From Tumebacillus permanentifrigoris (GTDB taxonomy: Bacteria > Bacillota > Bacilli > Tumebacillales > Tumebacillaceae): 64,000 nucleotides of DNA. Positions within the stretch are counted from its first letter, which is position 1. Each line of letters starts with the position of its first letter. The notes under the pieces are model-generated. The model saw only the letters and a program-made list of their open reading frames with translations. It was not told where the DNA came from and ran no database searches. Below, in pieces: positions 1-8,170 of this stretch. The stretch spans positions 69,659 to 133,658 of the forward strand of contig NZ_QGGL01000001.1 of the NCBI RefSeq assembly GCF_003148565.1, given 5' to 3'. Both the position numbers and the translations under genes were made by a program.

Positions 1-64
1 ACTTTAGGACTTTGAAAAATCTTTTTGAGAACAATCGACGCAGACACTGATGAAAACGTGAGCA

Positions 65-73
65 TTCGACAAA
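65..73 (-). promoter_or_regulatory. Perfect Spo0A box (0A box)
   Basis: The minus strand reads TTTGTCGAA, identical to the consensus 0A box bound by phosphorylated Spo0A. It lies about 110 bases upstream of the -35 of the promoter proposed for the HTH-TPR regulator gene that starts at 266. A site this far upstream could activate or repress at a distance, or belong to a gene beyond the left edge. Function is inferred from the match alone. Confidence 0.45.
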
Positions 74-182
74 AACAGTCTATTTTTTTGAAAAATAAGT
101 AAAACTGATTCATAAAAACAAGCGTAAGGGCGAGAAAACACGGCGTGAGAGGGTTCTTGTTCACTCAGAACGACTCTTAACT

Positions 183-211
183 TTGATTTTAAATAAGAGT
201 GTTGCTACGAT
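183..211 (+). promoter_or_regulatory. Candidate sigma-A promoter of the HTH-TPR regulator
   Basis: TTGATT and TACGAT are separated by exactly 17 bases in an AT-rich stretch. The start codon lies about 55 bases downstream. Five of six -35 bases and four of six -10 bases fit the vegetative consensus. No other feature is seen in the first 265 bases apart from the 0A box. Confidence 0.5.
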
Positions 212-265
212 AAACTTATCAAATCTTCGATCGACGCACAGATCAAATAAGGGAGGCTAACTTCA

Positions 266-1513
266 ATGAATCATCTTTCTTTAGGTCAACGCATCCGTCA
301 AGCCCGCAAAGAACTGGGCTATACCCAAAATGAGCTCGCACAGGGGATCGTGACATCGAGCATGATCTGCCAGATTGAGAACGGCAAAGCCTTCCCTTCC
401 TATAATGTCCTACAGGCGCTGTCGGAGCGCATGCAAAAGCCGATTGAGTTCTTCGTCAGCGACACCGACGCCAACAAGCGTCAACGCTCTTCCTATACGC
501 TCGCCAAGGCGCTGATGGCGTCCGAATCCTATGAGAAAGCCTACTCGCTTTTGAAATCCTTGCAAGACTCCCCCGGCACCGACTTGAGTGAGTTCCAGAT
601 GACGCTCTCCGAATGTTGCCAACGTCTGGGCAAGTTCGACGAAGCGAGCGCACCGCTCGATCAACTGTTGCCGATCGCGATGAACAATGGCGACATCCCG
701 CAACAGATCAAGATCCTGCAACGCCTCGGCGATATCGCAGAGCAATCCGGTCAGTATCAACTCGCGCTCTACCATTGGCAGAAAGCGAGCGATCTGTTGG
801 CAAAAGGCGATGTGGACTCGGCCGCCAAGTCGCGCCTGTTGACCTCGATTGGCAACACGTATTACCGCCTCGGCTACCTCGATGAGTCGTTGAACTACTT
901 GCAAGCGGCGTATGAATCGCGCGAGTCGTTCCTGTCGTTGGAGGAAGTCGGGCAGATGTACCTGAACCTCTCGCTCTCGCACCGCGACAACAACGATTAC
1001 AAACAGGCGGCGTACTTCTCCGAACAGGCGTACATCATCTTCAAATCGGTGACCAACATGAAGCTGACGACCGACGTGAAGCGGTCGCTGGGCGTGCTGC
1101 TCGGCAAGCAAGGACAGACGCAGGAAGCGCTGTCGATCCTCGAGGAATGCATGGACTTGTACCAGCGCGACGAAGATTCCTACAACCTCGGCGTGACCGA
1201 GTTGGAGATGGCGCTGATGTTGCAGATGTCCGGCGATCTGGAAGGCGCGATCGAACGCCTCCAAGGGGCGCTCTCGAAATTCAGCGACAACGAGCTGGAA
1301 ACGGCGCGCGCCTACCACCTGCTCGCCGACATGTACCGCACCAAGCGCGACCTGCCGACGGCGATCCGCCATCTGAACAATTCGCTGCACCTCTACCAAA
1401 AGCAAGGCCACTCCGTCGGCCTGATCGAAGCGATGAGCCTCTCGGTCAAGCTGTACGAGGAGTGGGATACCTTCAACCAATCGAAGTACGGTGGCGAACT
1501 GATCACCGCCTAA
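266..1513 (+). CDS. HTH-TPR transcriptional regulator (RRNPP-like, solo)
   Basis: The 415-residue protein starts with an XRE/Cro-type helix-turn-helix (about residues 7-62; SLGQRIRQARKELGYTQNEL, then SSMICQIENGKAFPS). It continues with some 340 residues of helical tetratricopeptide-type repeats, for example YYRLGYLDESLNYLQAAYES. This HTH plus TPR plan and length match the RRNPP family of peptide-sensing regulators (NprR, PlcR, Rgg) and also DNA-binding TPR proteins that sense no peptide. A ribosome site GGGAGG sits 9 bases before the ATG. It is a clear paralogue of the regulator at 14083-15369, with the same HTH wording, but no secreted pro-peptide follows: a terminator comes within 10 bases of the stop. 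It may therefore sense a signal made elsewhere. Target genes and ligand are unknown. Confidence 0.85.
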   Translation: MNHLSLGQRIRQARKELGYTQNELAQGIVTSSMICQIENGKAFPSYNVLQALSERMQKPIEFFVSDTDANKRQRSSYTLAKALMASESYEKAYSLLKSLQDSPGTDLSEFQMTLSECCQRLGKFDEASAPLDQLLPIAMNNGDIPQQIKILQRLGDIAEQSGQYQLALYHWQKASDLLAKGDVDSAAKSRLLTSIGNTYYRLGYLDESLNYLQAAYESRESFLSLEEVGQMYLNLSLSHRDNNDYKQAAYFSEQAYIIFKSVTNMKLTTDVKRSLGVLLGKQGQTQEALSILEECMDLYQRDEDSYNLGVTELEMALMLQMSGDLEGAIERLQGALSKFSDNELETARAYHLLADMYRTKRDLPTAIRHLNNSLHLYQKQGHSVGLIEAMSLSVKLYEEWDTFNQSKYGGELITA

Positions 1514-1522
1514 CTTCTCGCG

Positions 1523-1561
1523 AAAAAAAGCCCCTGCCGCAGTTGCGGACAGGGGCTCTTT
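1523..1561. terminator. Bidirectional rho-independent terminator
   Basis: The inverted repeat AGCCCCTG..CAGGGGCT, with an inner CCGC/GCGG, is flanked by seven A on the left, giving a U-tract for minus-strand transcripts, and by a weaker CTCTTT on the right. It separates the convergent regulator and metK genes and should work best for metK. Confidence 0.9.
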
Positions 1562-1576
1562 GTAAAAAGCGGAGTC

Positions 1577-2770
1577 TTACAGACCTGCGCCTTGACGGAG
1601 CACGTCGATTTTGTCGGTGCGCTCCCACGGAACGTCGAGGTCGTTGCGGCCGAAGTGGCCGTATGCTGCGGTTTGACGGTAGATCGGACGGCGCAGGTCG
1701 AGGGACTTGATGATCCCAGCCGGACGCAGGTCGAAGTTGGCGTTGACCAGTTCTTCGATCTTCTCATCTGCGACTTTACCAGTGCCGAAGGTGTCAACCA
1801 TGACGGAAACCGGGCGTGCTACGCCGATTGCGTACGCCAGTTGCACTTCGCACTTGTCTGCCAGACCCGCTGCGACGATGTTTTTCGCCACGTAACGAGC
1901 TGCATACGCTGCCGAGCGGTCAACCTTGGTCGGGTCCTTGCCGGAGAACGCGCCGCCGCCGTGGCGTGCATAGCCGCCGTAGGTGTCGACGATGATCTTG
2001 CGGCCGGTCAGACCTGCATCGCCTTGCGGGCCGCCGATGACGAAACGGCCGGTCGGGTTGATGAAGTACTTGGTGTTCTCGTCCACGAGATGCGCCGGGA
2101 TCACAGCGGAGATGATGTGCTCGTGCAGGTCTTTTTTGATCTGCTCAAGTGTGACTTCCTCCGCATGTTGAGTGGAGATGACGATCGTGTCGATGCGCAC
2201 CGGCTTATCCCCTTCGTACTCGACGGAGACTTGGGTCTTGCCGTCCGGACGGAGGTAGGTGAGCGTGCCGTTTTTGCGAACTTCCGCGAGGCGACGAGAC
2301 AGCTTGTGCGCCAGCGAGATCGGGAGCGGCATGAGTTCCTCGGTTTCGTTGACAGCAAAGCCGAACATCAGACCTTGGTCACCCGCGCCGATTGCGTCGA
2401 TCTCTTCGTCAGACATTTGACCTTCGCGTGCTTCGAGCGCTTTGTCGACGCCCAGCGCGATGTCAGCAGACTGCTCGTCGATCGAGGTCAACACGGCGCA
2501 GGTTTCCGCGTCGAAGCCGTACTTCGCGCGGGTGTAGCCGATCTCACGAATCGTTTCGCGAACGATCTTCGGGATGTCAACGTAGGTCGAAGTGGTGATC
2601 TCGCCTGCTACGAGCACAAGACCGGTAGTAACAGACGTTTCGCATGCGACTCGTGCGTTCGGGTCTTTGGCGAAGATCGCGTCCAGTACTGCATCGGAGA
2701 TCTGGTCGCAGATCTTATCCGGATGCCCCTCGGTAACGGACTCAGAGGTAAACAAATAGCGTTTTGCCAT
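1577..2770 (-). CDS. metK: S-adenosylmethionine synthetase (methionine adenosyltransferase)
   Basis: The enzyme makes S-adenosylmethionine from methionine and ATP in the cytoplasm. The 397-residue protein has the family signatures in order: the N-terminal [11 protein letters not shown], the [15 protein letters not shown]-binding hexapeptide region near residue 120, and the [20 protein letters not shown]-loop-like segment near residue 265. I chose the start MAKRYLF because it agrees with the family and has AGGGGG 10 bases upstream; an in-frame upstream extension of 30 residues has no family counterpart. A strong promoter lies about 80 bases upstream. The leader is only about 70 bases long and shows no S-box (SAM-I) riboswitch, unlike many Bacillales metK genes. 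The gene is monocistronic and ends at a terminator. Confidence 0.98.
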   Translation of the reverse strand: MAKRYLFTSESVTEGHPDKICDQISDAVLDAIFAKDPNARVACETSVTTGLVLVAGEITTSTYVDIPKIVRETIREIGYTRAKYGFDAETCAVLTSIDEQSADIALGVDKALEAREGQMSDEEIDAIGAGDQGLMFGFAVNETEELMPLPISLAHKLSRRLAEVRKNGTLTYLRPDGKTQVSVEYEGDKPVRIDTIVISTQHAEEVTLEQIKKDLHEHIISAVIPAHLVDENTKYFINPTGRFVIGGPQGDAGLTGRKIIVDTYGGYARHGGGAFSGKDPTKVDRSAAYAARYVAKNIVAAGLADKCEVQLAYAIGVARPVSVMVDTFGTGKVADEKIEELVNANFDLRPAGIIKSLDLRRPIYRQTAAYGHFGRNDLDVPWERTDKIDVLRQGAGL

Positions 2771-2848
2771 GAGGTGGTCCCCCTTATGTATTGGTTTCCA
2801 ATAGACAACTCGTCTTTGGAGTGACTCTTTTTTGCGGAAAACAAAGTA

Positions 2849-2877
2849 ATGGTACTGCATTTCATAGAGTGTGTCAA
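2849..2877 (-). promoter_or_regulatory. sigma-A promoter of metK
   Basis: On the minus strand a perfect TTGACA is followed after 17 bases by TACCAT. Transcription would start near 2842 and leave a leader of about 70 bases, too short for a standard SAM riboswitch. Confidence 0.75.
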
Positions 2878-2933
2878 TGATTATTGCTTGATACGCATGA
2901 TATTTTGAACGAGCGTTAAAAATAGGGAGGCAG

Positions 2934-2962
2934 AAAAAAAGCCCCGGTGTCTCCCGGAGCCC
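2934..2962 (-). terminator. Rho-independent terminator of the spore protein gene
   Basis: On the minus strand GCTCCGG..CCGGGGC is followed by seven T. It stands 28 bases past the stop codon of the small acid-soluble spore protein gene. Confidence 0.85.
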
Positions 2963-2989
2963 TCTGCCTACATCGGCACGCTATGAAGT

Positions 2990-3220
2990 TTAGGATTTGG
3001 TTTGCTGAACCAACGCCGCTTGTGAAAACGCGATCAGCTTGCGAACCATGTGTCCGCCGACCGCCCCCGCATCCCGGGTGGTGATGTGTCCCCAGTAGTC
3101 TTCGCTGCCTTGGTAGACCGGCAAGCCCATCTCCGCCGCGATTTCATACTTCATGTCGTCGAGCGCCTGGTGTGCGTTAGGGACGAGTTGATCGTTGCGT
3201 CTACTGCTTCCTAATGCCAT
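2990..3220 (-). CDS. Alpha/beta-type small acid-soluble spore protein
   Basis: The 76-residue protein matches the alpha/beta SASP family, which coats and protects DNA in the dormant spore. Family blocks are LVPNAHQALDDMKYEIAAEM near the N terminus and GHITTRDAGAVGGHMVRKLI near the C terminus. The first block contains the E-I-A segment where the germination protease cleaves (here YEIAAEMG). A ribosome site GGAGGTG lies 9 bases before the ATG. Forespore sigma-G control is expected for the family; I see only a weak candidate (CACACTA as a -10) upstream, so I list no promoter. The gene stands alone between metK and the LCP operon with its own terminator. Confidence 0.95.
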   Translation of the reverse strand: MALGSSRRNDQLVPNAHQALDDMKYEIAAEMGLPVYQGSEDYWGHITTRDAGAVGGHMVRKLIAFSQAALVQQTKS

Positions 3221-3327
3221 GAAGATGCACCTCCACTAGGGGTTATTCCGACCCGTGTCCGCGAGTCGGTAGTTCTAGTGTGTGCAGTCGCGTCGGGACT
3301 ACCCTGCGCACATACTGGAGGCTACGG

Positions 3328-4281
3328 TTAGTTTTTCATCTCTTGGACGATGGTCTGCAGTTTTTTCGTGTCTGCTTTCCAATAGGAGACGTCGTAGAGG
3401 TTGAGGAATTCGCCCGGTACGGTGTAGCCGTTGACGGTCGCACCTTCGCCGTGCATCGAGTACGCCAGCGTCCCCATGTCGTTGATCGACATGTCGGTGG
3501 TCAAGGAGTCGCTCATGCCCCGCAACGCCTTCGTCCACTCGACGAGGTTGCTGCCCTTCATCTTGGTTCCCAGCGCTTCGAGGAAGCGCTGTTGCCGTGC
3601 GACGCGGGCGATGTCGCCCATCTCCTCTTGGCGGAAGCGCACGACGGTGAGCGCTTGCTTCCCGTTCAGATGTTGCAGACCCGGCTTCAGCGAGACGGTG
3701 CCCTCCGGGTCACTGATCGGCTTGTCGACATCAAATTCCAACCCGCCCACTCCATCGATCATCTGCATGAACGCCGGGAAGTCGATCATCAGGTAGCGGT
3801 CAATCGGCAACCCGGTCAATTCGTTGACCGTTTTCTTCAAGCGGTCCATGCCGCCGATCGCATAGGCGGCGTTGACCTTCTCCATGCCGGTCGGCAGTTG
3901 GACGCGGGTGTCGCGCGGTATCGAGAGCAGCGCGGCTCTGTGTGTGCTCGGGTCGATGTGCGCGAGGATCAGCGTGTCGGTGTTGAACGTCGAGCGGCGG
4001 TTTGCATCGCTCGATTTTGGATCGCGATCGACGCCGATGATCAAGACATTGACAGGCTTGTCCTTGGGAATCGGCGTGGCGTTGGCGTCGGCCTGCACGA
4101 CTTTGCGTTCCAAGTACCACCCATATGCGGCGAGGCCCGTCAGCCCCATCACGAGGGTGAAGACGAACAAGAGCAGCAAGAAGCGGCCCCAACGGAGCTT
4201 TTTTTTCGGCTTCTGTGGGGTCTGTTGCTGTGGTCGGACCGCGTTGGCGTTGTTGCTGTAGTTTTTACCCTGATATGCCAC
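3328..4281 (-). CDS. LCP (LytR-CpsA-Psr) family cell-wall polymer ligase
   Basis: LCP proteins transfer undecaprenyl-linked teichoic acids or other anionic polymers to peptidoglycan on the outer face of the membrane. The 317-residue protein has a basic cytoplasmic tail (residues 1-33), one membrane segment (about 34-55) and an extracellular LCP domain (about 78-230). The domain carries the conserved D-R-R-S-T-F-N-T-D-T-L run, SIPRDTRV, and RFRQEEMGDIARVARQQRFL, whose Arg and Asp residues bind the pyrophosphate head. It is the last gene of an operon-like series on this strand, downstream of a small exported protein, TagA and a second LCP protein, so the two LCP ligases probably act on the polymer made with TagA. 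Confidence 0.95.
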   Translation of the reverse strand: MAYQGKNYSNNANAVRPQQQTPQKPKKKLRWGRFLLLLFVFTLVMGLTGLAAYGWYLERKVVQADANATPIPKDKPVNVLIIGVDRDPKSSDANRRSTFNTDTLILAHIDPSTHRAALLSIPRDTRVQLPTGMEKVNAAYAIGGMDRLKKTVNELTGLPIDRYLMIDFPAFMQMIDGVGGLEFDVDKPISDPEGTVSLKPGLQHLNGKQALTVVRFRQEEMGDIARVARQQRFLEALGTKMKGSNLVEWTKALRGMSDSLTTDMSINDMGTLAYSMHGEGATVNGYTVPGEFLNLYDVSYWKADTKKLQTIVQEMKN

Positions 4282-4312
4282 TGGTTGATATCCCCCATTG
4301 CATCATGAACAC

Positions 4313-4346
4313 GAAAACAGGCCCTGTCGTCATGCGCGCAGAGCCT
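4313..4346 (-). terminator. Possible terminator or attenuator inside the LCP operon
   Basis: On the minus strand AGGCTCTG pairs with CAGGGCCT over a 12-base loop, followed by GTTTTCG. The U-tract is short, so it may only reduce read-through from the upstream genes into the second LCP gene. Confidence 0.4.
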
Positions 4347-4356
4347 ATCCCTGTGG

Positions 4357-4833
4357 TTACTGGACCGTATAGGAGCCGCGCACCAGCACATAAGCGGTGC
4401 TGCTGCCCACCTTCAGCCCGCGACCGTCATTGCGCGGTGTGAGGAGCAAGTGGTTCAATTCAACGTTCGCGCCCTGTGCGAGATCGTCCGCTCCCGTGAC
4501 GTCTGAGACGCCACCGTTGGTGCTGGCAATCGCTGTCGCCGTGCCTCCGCGCAGGATGAACTCCGCGCCTTCGCCACCTTTGAGCGTCTGGCCGGGGTTG
4601 AGCGTGACGACTTTGAACGAAGCGTCGGTCGTGCTGCCACCCGTTGGTGCCCCGCCCGTGTTGCCGCCGCTGCCGACCCCTGCGAGCTTCTGATCCACAT
4701 AGCTCTTGGTGACGATCGGATCGTCAGCAGAACCAGGTGCGCTCGGTGTATCCGCTTGAGAAACTTGTCCAATCGTAACCCCGATCGCGAGCGTGAGTAC
4801 CATCGTGCCGAGGAAGGTGAGTGCTTTTTTCAT
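4357..4833 (-). CDS. Small exported protein of unknown function in the LCP/TagA operon
   Basis: The 158-residue product has a typical signal peptide (MKKALTFLGTMVLTLAIGVT, cleavage probably after the SQA near residue 27). A short conserved-looking helix, DPIVTKSYVDQKL, follows, then a Gly/Thr-rich linker and a compact domain of about 90 residues beginning FKVVTLNPGQTLKGGEGAEF. I do not recognise a functional family. The VTKSYVDQKL block is, as I recall it, found in short exported proteins beside wall-polymer genes in related bacilli. Its place between TagA and an LCP ligase suggests a role in exporting or attaching the same polymer. No cysteine follows the signal peptide, so it is not a lipoprotein. 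Confidence 0.75.
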   Translation of the reverse strand: MKKALTFLGTMVLTLAIGVTIGQVSQADTPSAPGSADDPIVTKSYVDQKLAGVGSGGNTGGAPTGGSTTDASFKVVTLNPGQTLKGGEGAEFILRGGTATAIASTNGGVSDVTGADDLAQGANVELNHLLLTPRNDGRGLKVGSSTAYVLVRGSYTVQ

Positions 4834-4874
4834 AACGTTTGTGTCCTCCAGTCCCAGTAGTGCTGAGACTCTTT

Positions 4875-4881
4875 TTCGACA
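4875..4881 (-). promoter_or_regulatory. Core 0A-box match upstream of the exported protein gene
   Basis: The minus strand reads CTGTCGAAA, which contains the 7-base core TGTCGAA of the Spo0A box. It lies about 45 bases before the start codon at 4833, between TagA and this gene. A 7-base match is weak evidence on its own. Confidence 0.25.
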
Positions 4882-4891
4882 GGAAACGCCC

Positions 4892-4909
4892 TTCGTCCTG
4901 CAGGACGAA
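4892..4909. repeat. Perfect 18-base palindrome between tagA and the exported protein gene
   Basis: TTCGTCCTGCAGGACGAA is fully self-complementary, with no loop. It is not followed by a T-run, so it does not look like an intrinsic terminator. It could be a protein-binding site or an mRNA processing or stability hairpin in the operon. Confidence 0.6.
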
Positions 4910-4914
4910 AGACC

Positions 4915-5637
4915 TTATTTCTTCCTATTTTTGTCGGTGAGCACGGTGAGCACAAACTTCGGAAGCACCAATTGACGTCTCCAGCGGCTCGGTTGGGACA
5001 GCAAGCGGTACAACCACTCCATCCGCATCCGCTGCCAGAGCTTCGGTGCGCGCTTGACCACCCCGGCAAAGATGTCGATGCAACCGCCGACGCCGATCAT
5101 CACCGGCACTTGCAGGTCCTGCTTGTGCTGGTGGATGAACAGCTCTTGGCGCGGCACGCCGAGTCCGACCAGCAGCAGCGCCGGTTTGAACCCGCGCACG
5201 GCAGCCAGCACCTCGGGAACGTCCGCTTCCTTGAAGTAGCCGTCCTGTCCGGCGATGCGCAGTTGCGGGTAGCGCTGGCGCAGGTTTTTGATCGCCAGCG
5301 TGTTCGACTGCGGACTCGCCCCCAGCAAAAAGACACCCAGACCGCGCTCGGCACAGGCTTCAATCAAGCTCGTCGACAGTTCGACGCCCGTGACGCGGTC
5401 GTGCAGCGCCTGCCCGTAATACTTCGAAGCCCAGACGGCGCCGATGCCGTCTGGGGTGATCAGGTCCACACGCTCCAAGAGCGTCATGAACGCCGCATCG
5501 TCCTGCGCCATCATGACGATCTCCGGGTTCGCTGTGATGATGTGATGCGGGGTTTCCCCCTGCAATTTGTCTTGTAAAAAGTCACAGGTTTCTGTGAAGG
5601 TTCGCGTGGAAAAAGGCACGCCTAAGATCTTGACCAT
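4915..5637 (-). CDS. tagA: WecB/TagA/CpsF family glycosyltransferase
   Basis: TagA-type enzymes add N-acetylmannosamine, or a similar aminosugar, to undecaprenyl-pyrophosphoryl-GlcNAc, the committed step of wall teichoic acid and related polymer linkage units. The 240-residue protein is of usual length. It shows the family blocks HHIITANPEIVMMAQ, ITPDGIGAVWASKYYG (with the catalytic Asp in TPDG), VFLLGASP, LLLVGLGVPRQELFI and GVGGCIDIFAG. The C-terminal basic tail (RMRMEWLYRLLSQPSRWRRQ) is typical for peripheral membrane attachment. The start codon directly abuts the stop codon of the upstream LCP gene, so the two are co-translated. The acceptor sugar cannot be read from sequence. Confidence 0.93.
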   Translation of the reverse strand: MVKILGVPFSTRTFTETCDFLQDKLQGETPHHIITANPEIVMMAQDDAAFMTLLERVDLITPDGIGAVWASKYYGQALHDRVTGVELSTSLIEACAERGLGVFLLGASPQSNTLAIKNLRQRYPQLRIAGQDGYFKEADVPEVLAAVRGFKPALLLVGLGVPRQELFIHQHKQDLQVPVMIGVGGCIDIFAGVVKRAPKLWQRMRMEWLYRLLSQPSRWRRQLVLPKFVLTVLTDKNRKK

Positions 5638-6801
5638 TTATGAATTCCCCCGCCTCAATTGTTGCAGTTGGCGACTCATCTTGTGCAACTGCGCTTCCTC
5701 GACGTAGAAGTACCAGAGGTTGTCCTGCTTGGAGATGCGGTTCTCGCCGGTGAGCGACAGCGTCTTGACCGTATCCGCACGGGTGCCGGAGTAGCGCATG
5801 ACCAGCGACATCCAATCGCGGGGCGGAACGTCCGTTTTGACATGATCGCCGAGGATGTCGAGCGTCTTGACCAATTTCGGCCAATTCGACGGTTCGCTTC
5901 CTTTTTGAATCATAGCACGAATCACAACTTGCTGTCTCTGCATCCGGCCCGTATCGGCCAGCGCATCGGCGCGGAATCTGGCGTAGTCGAGCGCTTGTTG
6001 GCCGCTCTTCAAGGTGTCGCCTGCGCGCAGCGAGATGTTGGTGCCATCCGTCGGGTCGTAGTAGCGCATGGTCTTTTCCACGGTGACATCGAGCCCGCCC
6101 ATGCGGTCGACGATCTGGCGGAACCCTTCAAAGTCGACGGTGACCGTATGGTCGATCGGGACGTTCAGCAATTGCTCCACGGTCTTTTTCATCAGCGGCA
6201 AGCCGCCCCAGCTCATCGCGTGGTTGATCTTGGTCCAGCCGTGCCCGGGCACGTTGGCCCGCGTGTCGCGCGGGATCGACATCAGGTAGACCTCCTGACT
6301 GCCCGCAGGCAACGTCGCCAGCACGATCGTGTCAGAGCGCGCCGATTCGCCCTTGCGCGAGTCGACGCCGAGCAGCAGGAAGGTCTGGCCTTTTTTGGTA
6401 TCGGTGCTCGGGAGATGGCCGGACAGCCACTTGGCAAAGGGATTCGCAGATTCGGGGGCAGGCGTGGGTTCCGCCGCTTTTGCAGGTGCGGACGCTTGGG
6501 CTTGCCCTAGCTCTTGCAACGTCCGCTTGGAAATCGAGTGGTCGGGCGTGGAGGTCGTGTACCAATTCTGCATGGAGATCCGCTCACGCAATTCGTCTGG
6601 CGGGATCAAGAGTTCGGATTGCTTATGCGGGGTCGGGGTCTGCGAGGTCTCAGCTTGCGGTGCCGGCTGGTATATGCGGTCGGCCAACAGGTAAAACTTA
6701 TAAAATCCCAAGACTGACAGCAACAGCAGAAGTCCCAGAGTGGCGAGCAGAGCCGTTCGGACTTTCTTGTACCGCGTAGATCGACGTGGGGTACGGGTCA
6801 C
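5638..6801 (-). CDS. LCP family cell-wall polymer ligase, first gene of the operon
   Basis: This 387-residue membrane protein has a basic N terminus (MTRTPRRSTRYKK), one membrane helix (about 16-37), an extracellular linker of roughly 100 residues rich in Pro, Ala and Thr, and an LCP domain from about residue 140. Visible signatures are FLLLGVDSRKGESARSDTIV, SIPRDTRANVPG, and YARFRADALADTGRMQRQQV. It should attach an undecaprenyl-linked polymer to peptidoglycan. It differs from the second LCP protein (3328-4281) by its long linker and may handle another acceptor or stage. It is the first gene of the LCP-TagA-exported protein-LCP series and is divergent from csaB. Confidence 0.94.
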   Translation of the reverse strand: MTRTPRRSTRYKKVRTALLATLGLLLLLSVLGFYKFYLLADRIYQPAPQAETSQTPTPHKQSELLIPPDELRERISMQNWYTTSTPDHSISKRTLQELGQAQASAPAKAAEPTPAPESANPFAKWLSGHLPSTDTKKGQTFLLLGVDSRKGESARSDTIVLATLPAGSQEVYLMSIPRDTRANVPGHGWTKINHAMSWGGLPLMKKTVEQLLNVPIDHTVTVDFEGFRQIVDRMGGLDVTVEKTMRYYDPTDGTNISLRAGDTLKSGQQALDYARFRADALADTGRMQRQQVVIRAMIQKGSEPSNWPKLVKTLDILGDHVKTDVPPRDWMSLVMRYSGTRADTVKTLSLTGENRISKQDNLWYFYVEEAQLHKMSRQLQQLRRGNS

Positions 6802-6890
6802 TTCGGTTCGCTCCCTCCGCGTGGATTTCTGGGCGTAGTATCAGGCAAAATCCCTCCCTTCCATGCATCACATGTTTTCCCAAACGGCGC

Positions 6891-6919
6891 TTTTCATCAA
6901 GGGGGACTACTGCTATACT
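6891..6919 (+). promoter_or_regulatory. Candidate sigma-A promoter of csaB
   Basis: TTTTCA and TATACT are 17 bases apart; the -10 has five consensus bases. The csaB start is 36 bases further on. The divergent LCP operon starts at 6801, so the 154-base gap must hold promoters for both directions; I cannot place the leftward one. Confidence 0.45.
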
Positions 6920-6955
6920 TAGTTCTGTATTTTGTCCGCATAAGGAGCAGAGCTA

Positions 6956-8071
6956 ATGCCGCGCATATTAATATCCGGTTACTACGGATTTGACAATTTG
7001 GGAGATGATACCGTCCTGTACGGGATCATGTCCAGCATACGCAAGGAACGTCCCGATGCGGAACTCGTCGTGCTCTCCAACCAGCCCGACCGCACGGAAG
7101 CTCTTTTTGGCATTCAAGCGTTCAACCGGTGGAACTTCGGTGTGATCTTCCGCGAATTGATGCGCTGTGACATGTTGGTCATGGGGGGAGGCAGTTTGCT
7201 CCAAGACGTGACGGGCGGGCGCAGCATCCTCTATTACTTGGGGATTGCTCGCTTGGCGAAGATCTTGAACAAGCCGATCGTGTTCTACGGACAAGGCATC
7301 GGCCCGATCTCGAAGCCGCTCAGCGAACGCCTGATCCGCAAAGTCGTCAACCACGTCTCGCTGATCACCGTGCGCGATGCCAAGTCGCGCGAAGACCTGC
7401 AGATGTACGGCGTCACCCGGCCGGAGATGTTCGTCACCGCCGACCCGGCGTTTGCGATCAACCCGGAGCTGTTCTCCAAGGACGCCGGAGCGAAAATGCT
7501 CAGCGAATTCGGTGTGCAAGCCGCCTACTTGGGCGGCACGCAGAAGATCGCAGGCATCGCGATCCGCAACTGGTCGACCCCGCATCCGTTCCACAAAATC
7601 CTTGCCCAGAACGCCGATGATCTGATTCGAGCAGGCTGGAAAGTCGTCTTCATCCCGATGCAGTACCCAGGCGATGTCGGCGCTTCGCAAAAAGTGCTCT
7701 CCTATATGAAGGAGCGCGCCGTGTTGCTCAACCGCCAGTTCTCGTTCCGCGACATCGCGAATATCATCGCCAACACAGACCTGATCATCGGGATGCGCCT
7801 GCATTCCCTGATCCTCGCCGCGCACTGCGGCGTGCCGTTCGTGTCGCTCTCCTACGATCCGAAAATCGATCGCTTCGTCCAGCGCGTTGGCTACGACCGT
7901 CAGATCGATGCGGTGAACAACGTAACCTACGAGAGTCTGCGCGAGACGATTCAGGATTGTGTCGACAACCTCGAAAATTACCAAGTGATGATGCGCCCGC
8001 ACGTCGAAGAATTGCGCAAGGAAGCAGAAAAAAGCGGGGAATTGGCCGTTCGCTTCCTTAGCGCTCGATAA
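6956..8071 (+). CDS. csaB: Polysaccharide pyruvyl transferase CsaB
   Basis: CsaB adds pyruvate ketal groups to the secondary cell-wall polymer, which makes it the ligand for SLH domains; in Bacillus anthracis loss of csaB frees the S-layer. The 371-residue protein has the family N terminus (RILISGYYGFDNLGDD), the MLVMGGGSLLQD block, FYGQGIGPISKP, and the C-terminal GMRLHSLILAAHCGVPFVSL block with the conserved His. The ribosome site AAGGAG lies 8 bases before the ATG. Several SLH proteins in this window (17279-21607, 23244-27029, 29764-32688, 35716-36420) would depend on this modification. It is transcribed alone. Confidence 0.95.
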   Translation: MPRILISGYYGFDNLGDDTVLYGIMSSIRKERPDAELVVLSNQPDRTEALFGIQAFNRWNFGVIFRELMRCDMLVMGGGSLLQDVTGGRSILYYLGIARLAKILNKPIVFYGQGIGPISKPLSERLIRKVVNHVSLITVRDAKSREDLQMYGVTRPEMFVTADPAFAINPELFSKDAGAKMLSEFGVQAAYLGGTQKIAGIAIRNWSTPHPFHKILAQNADDLIRAGWKVVFIPMQYPGDVGASQKVLSYMKERAVLLNRQFSFRDIANIIANTDLIIGMRLHSLILAAHCGVPFVSLSYDPKIDRFVQRVGYDRQIDAVNNVTYESLRETIQDCVDNLENYQVMMRPHVEELRKEAEKSGELAVRFLSAR

Positions 8072-8170
8072 GGGATTTTTTCGACTACAATCGGGCGATT
8101 AACTATTGTTAAAAGCCCCAGAAGTGTCTAAAATAAGAGAAAGACCTTTATGCGAAATGAGGTTCTAAAC

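Noticed and set aside
1-168. A minus-strand frame beginning near 168 (MNQFYLFFKKIDCF) and leaving the left edge
   Set aside because: No ribosome site, no family, AT-rich regulatory sequence; more likely a chance frame.
2771-2990. SAM-I riboswitch before metK
   Set aside because: No S-box stem elements could be found on the minus strand and the leader is too short.
3221-3327. Small structured RNA or riboswitch upstream of the spore protein gene
   Set aside because: The hairpins there do not fit any RNA family that I know; probably untranslated leader.
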